Below are positions 63,480 to 64,000 of a stretch of 64,000 nucleotides of DNA, piece after piece. This stretch comes from Xanthobacter autotrophicus Py2 (lineage in GTDB: Bacteria > Pseudomonadota > Alphaproteobacteria > Rhizobiales > Xanthobacteraceae). The translations under genes were made by a program, and so were the position numbers. The stretch lies in the NCBI GenBank assembly GCA_000017645.1, contig CP000781.1:1950001-2014000 (forward strand). Direction: 5' to 3'. Numbering within the stretch: the stretch's first letter is position 1; every line of letters starts with the position of its first letter. The notes under the pieces are model-generated. The model saw nothing but the letters and a program-made list of their open reading frames with translations. It made no database searches and was not told the origin of the DNA.

Positions 63480-64000
63480 ATGAGGGCGGAAACTTCCTGG
63501 CGGGCCATTGCCGTCGCACTCGGCCTTTCGGGCGCCACCCTGCCGGCAATGCCGTTCGTAGCAGGCCCGGCGCTGGCCCAGTCGGCGCAAAGCCAAGCGG
63601 CCCCGGAGGCCGGCGGCGCGATCGAGCTGCCCACGGTTGAGGTGGTCGCCACCACGCCGCTCTCCGGCACCGGCATCGACGTGGACCGGGTGCCCGGCGC
63701 GGTCACCACCATCTCGGCGGAGGAGTTCAACCGGCTGCAGTCCTTCTCCACCATCGACGCTTTGGTCCAGTACACGCCCAGCGCCACCTCCACCGACGTG
63801 CAGGGCAACGCCTTCTTCCAGGACTTCCGCTTCCGCGGCTTTGCCGCCTCGCCGCTGCAGGGCACGCCGCAGGGCATCGCGGTCTACCAGAACGGCATCC
63901 GCGTCAACGAGGCGTTCGGCGACACGGTGAACTGGGACCTCATTCCCGAGGTCGCCATCGACCGCGCCGAGGTGTTCTCCAACAATCCGGCGTTCGGCCT
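63480..64000 (+). CDS. TonB-dependent outer-membrane receptor (5' part, runs off right edge)
   Basis: Only 173 codons are present. A signal peptide (ALGLSGATLPAMPFVAGPAL) is followed by the plug domain: LPTVEVVATTPLSGTGIDVD, VPGAVTTISAEEFNRLQSFS, FRFRGFAASPLQGTPQGIAV and NEAFGDTVNWDLIPEVAIDR. The ATG at 63480 is preceded by AGGGGACGGGG. Receptors of this type import metal chelates or other scarce compounds. It is divergent from the ABC importer beside the xox genes, so lanthanide or PQQ-related uptake is a reasonable guess. Confidence 0.92.
   Translation, partial: MRAETSWRAIAVALGLSGATLPAMPFVAGPALAQSAQSQAAPEAGGAIELPTVEVVATTPLSGTGIDVDRVPGAVTTISAEEFNRLQSFSTIDALVQYTPSATSTDVQGNAFFQDFRFRGFAASPLQGTPQGIAVYQNGIRVNEAFGDTVNWDLIPEVAIDRAEVFSNNPAFG

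Noticed and set aside
63386..63877. Minus-strand frame opposite the TonB receptor start
   Set aside because: It overlaps the well-supported signal peptide and plug domain on the plus strand and shows antisense-type composition.

Overview
The window is about 64 kb of high-GC (my impression well above 60%), gene-dense chromosomal DNA from an alphaproteobacterium. The gene set (FixL-FixJ-FixK, DctA-DctB-DctD with a sigma-54 promoter, lanthanide-type XoxF with XoxG/XoxJ, LutABC, AlgI/AlgJ-type acetylation genes) points to Hyphomicrobiales, most likely the Xanthobacteraceae (Xanthobacter, Azorhizobium or Ancylobacter). This is inference from gene content only. I saw no rRNA, tRNA, insertion sequence, prophage or CRISPR array.

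Layout. 0-4.2 kb (minus strand): a polysaccharide operon wecB, a bcsB-like gene and the 5' part of an nfrB-like glycosyltransferase that runs off the left edge. 4.4-8.5 kb: a TlpA-like thioredoxin, argH, an LptM-like lipoprotein and lysA. 8.5-13 kb: a degenerate-GGDEF/intact-EAL protein and a Pat-type protein acetyltransferase. 13.1-18.3 kb: a low-oxygen control block with a FixT-like lone receiver, fixJ, fixL, fixK and hemN, with two FixK/FNR-type boxes. 18.3-26.4 kb (minus): algF, algI, two algJ-like genes and a 1157-residue NfrA-like outer-membrane TPR protein, preceded by a structured repeat found again inverted at 47.5 kb. 26.5-34.7 kb: two phosphonate-associated genes without a phn cluster, a YcbL-like hydrolase, a DUF3422 protein, a YbbA/YbbP-like ABC pair divergent from tesA, and a small unknown gene. 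34.8-40.9 kb: a tri-heme cytochrome with an odd duplicated tail, ligA, the RNase P RNA and azlCD. 41-49 kb: a secreted alpha/beta hydrolase, lutABC, an L,D-transpeptidase next to a response regulator and a cyclic-nucleotide-binding protein, and chrA. 49-54 kb: dctA divergent from dctBD. 54-64 kb: a minus-strand xox locus (zinc hydrolase, xoxF, xoxG, xoxJ, CXXCW protein, SoxYZ-like carrier) with an ABC importer, divergent from a TonB receptor that runs off the right edge.

How the genes fit together. Two loci 14 kb apart probably build one envelope polysaccharide: WecB makes UDP-ManNAc, the NfrB-like enzyme polymerises it under c-di-GMP control, the BcsB-like protein guides it in the periplasm, AlgF/I/J/J acetylate it, and the NfrA-like protein exports it. 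That this is one acetylated ManNAc-type glycan is my main hypothesis, not something the sequence proves. The fix block gives oxygen control over haem synthesis. The dct and lut genes serve C4-dicarboxylate and lactate use. The xox locus serves lanthanide-dependent methanol (or other alcohol) oxidation, probably with its own metal or cofactor uptake.
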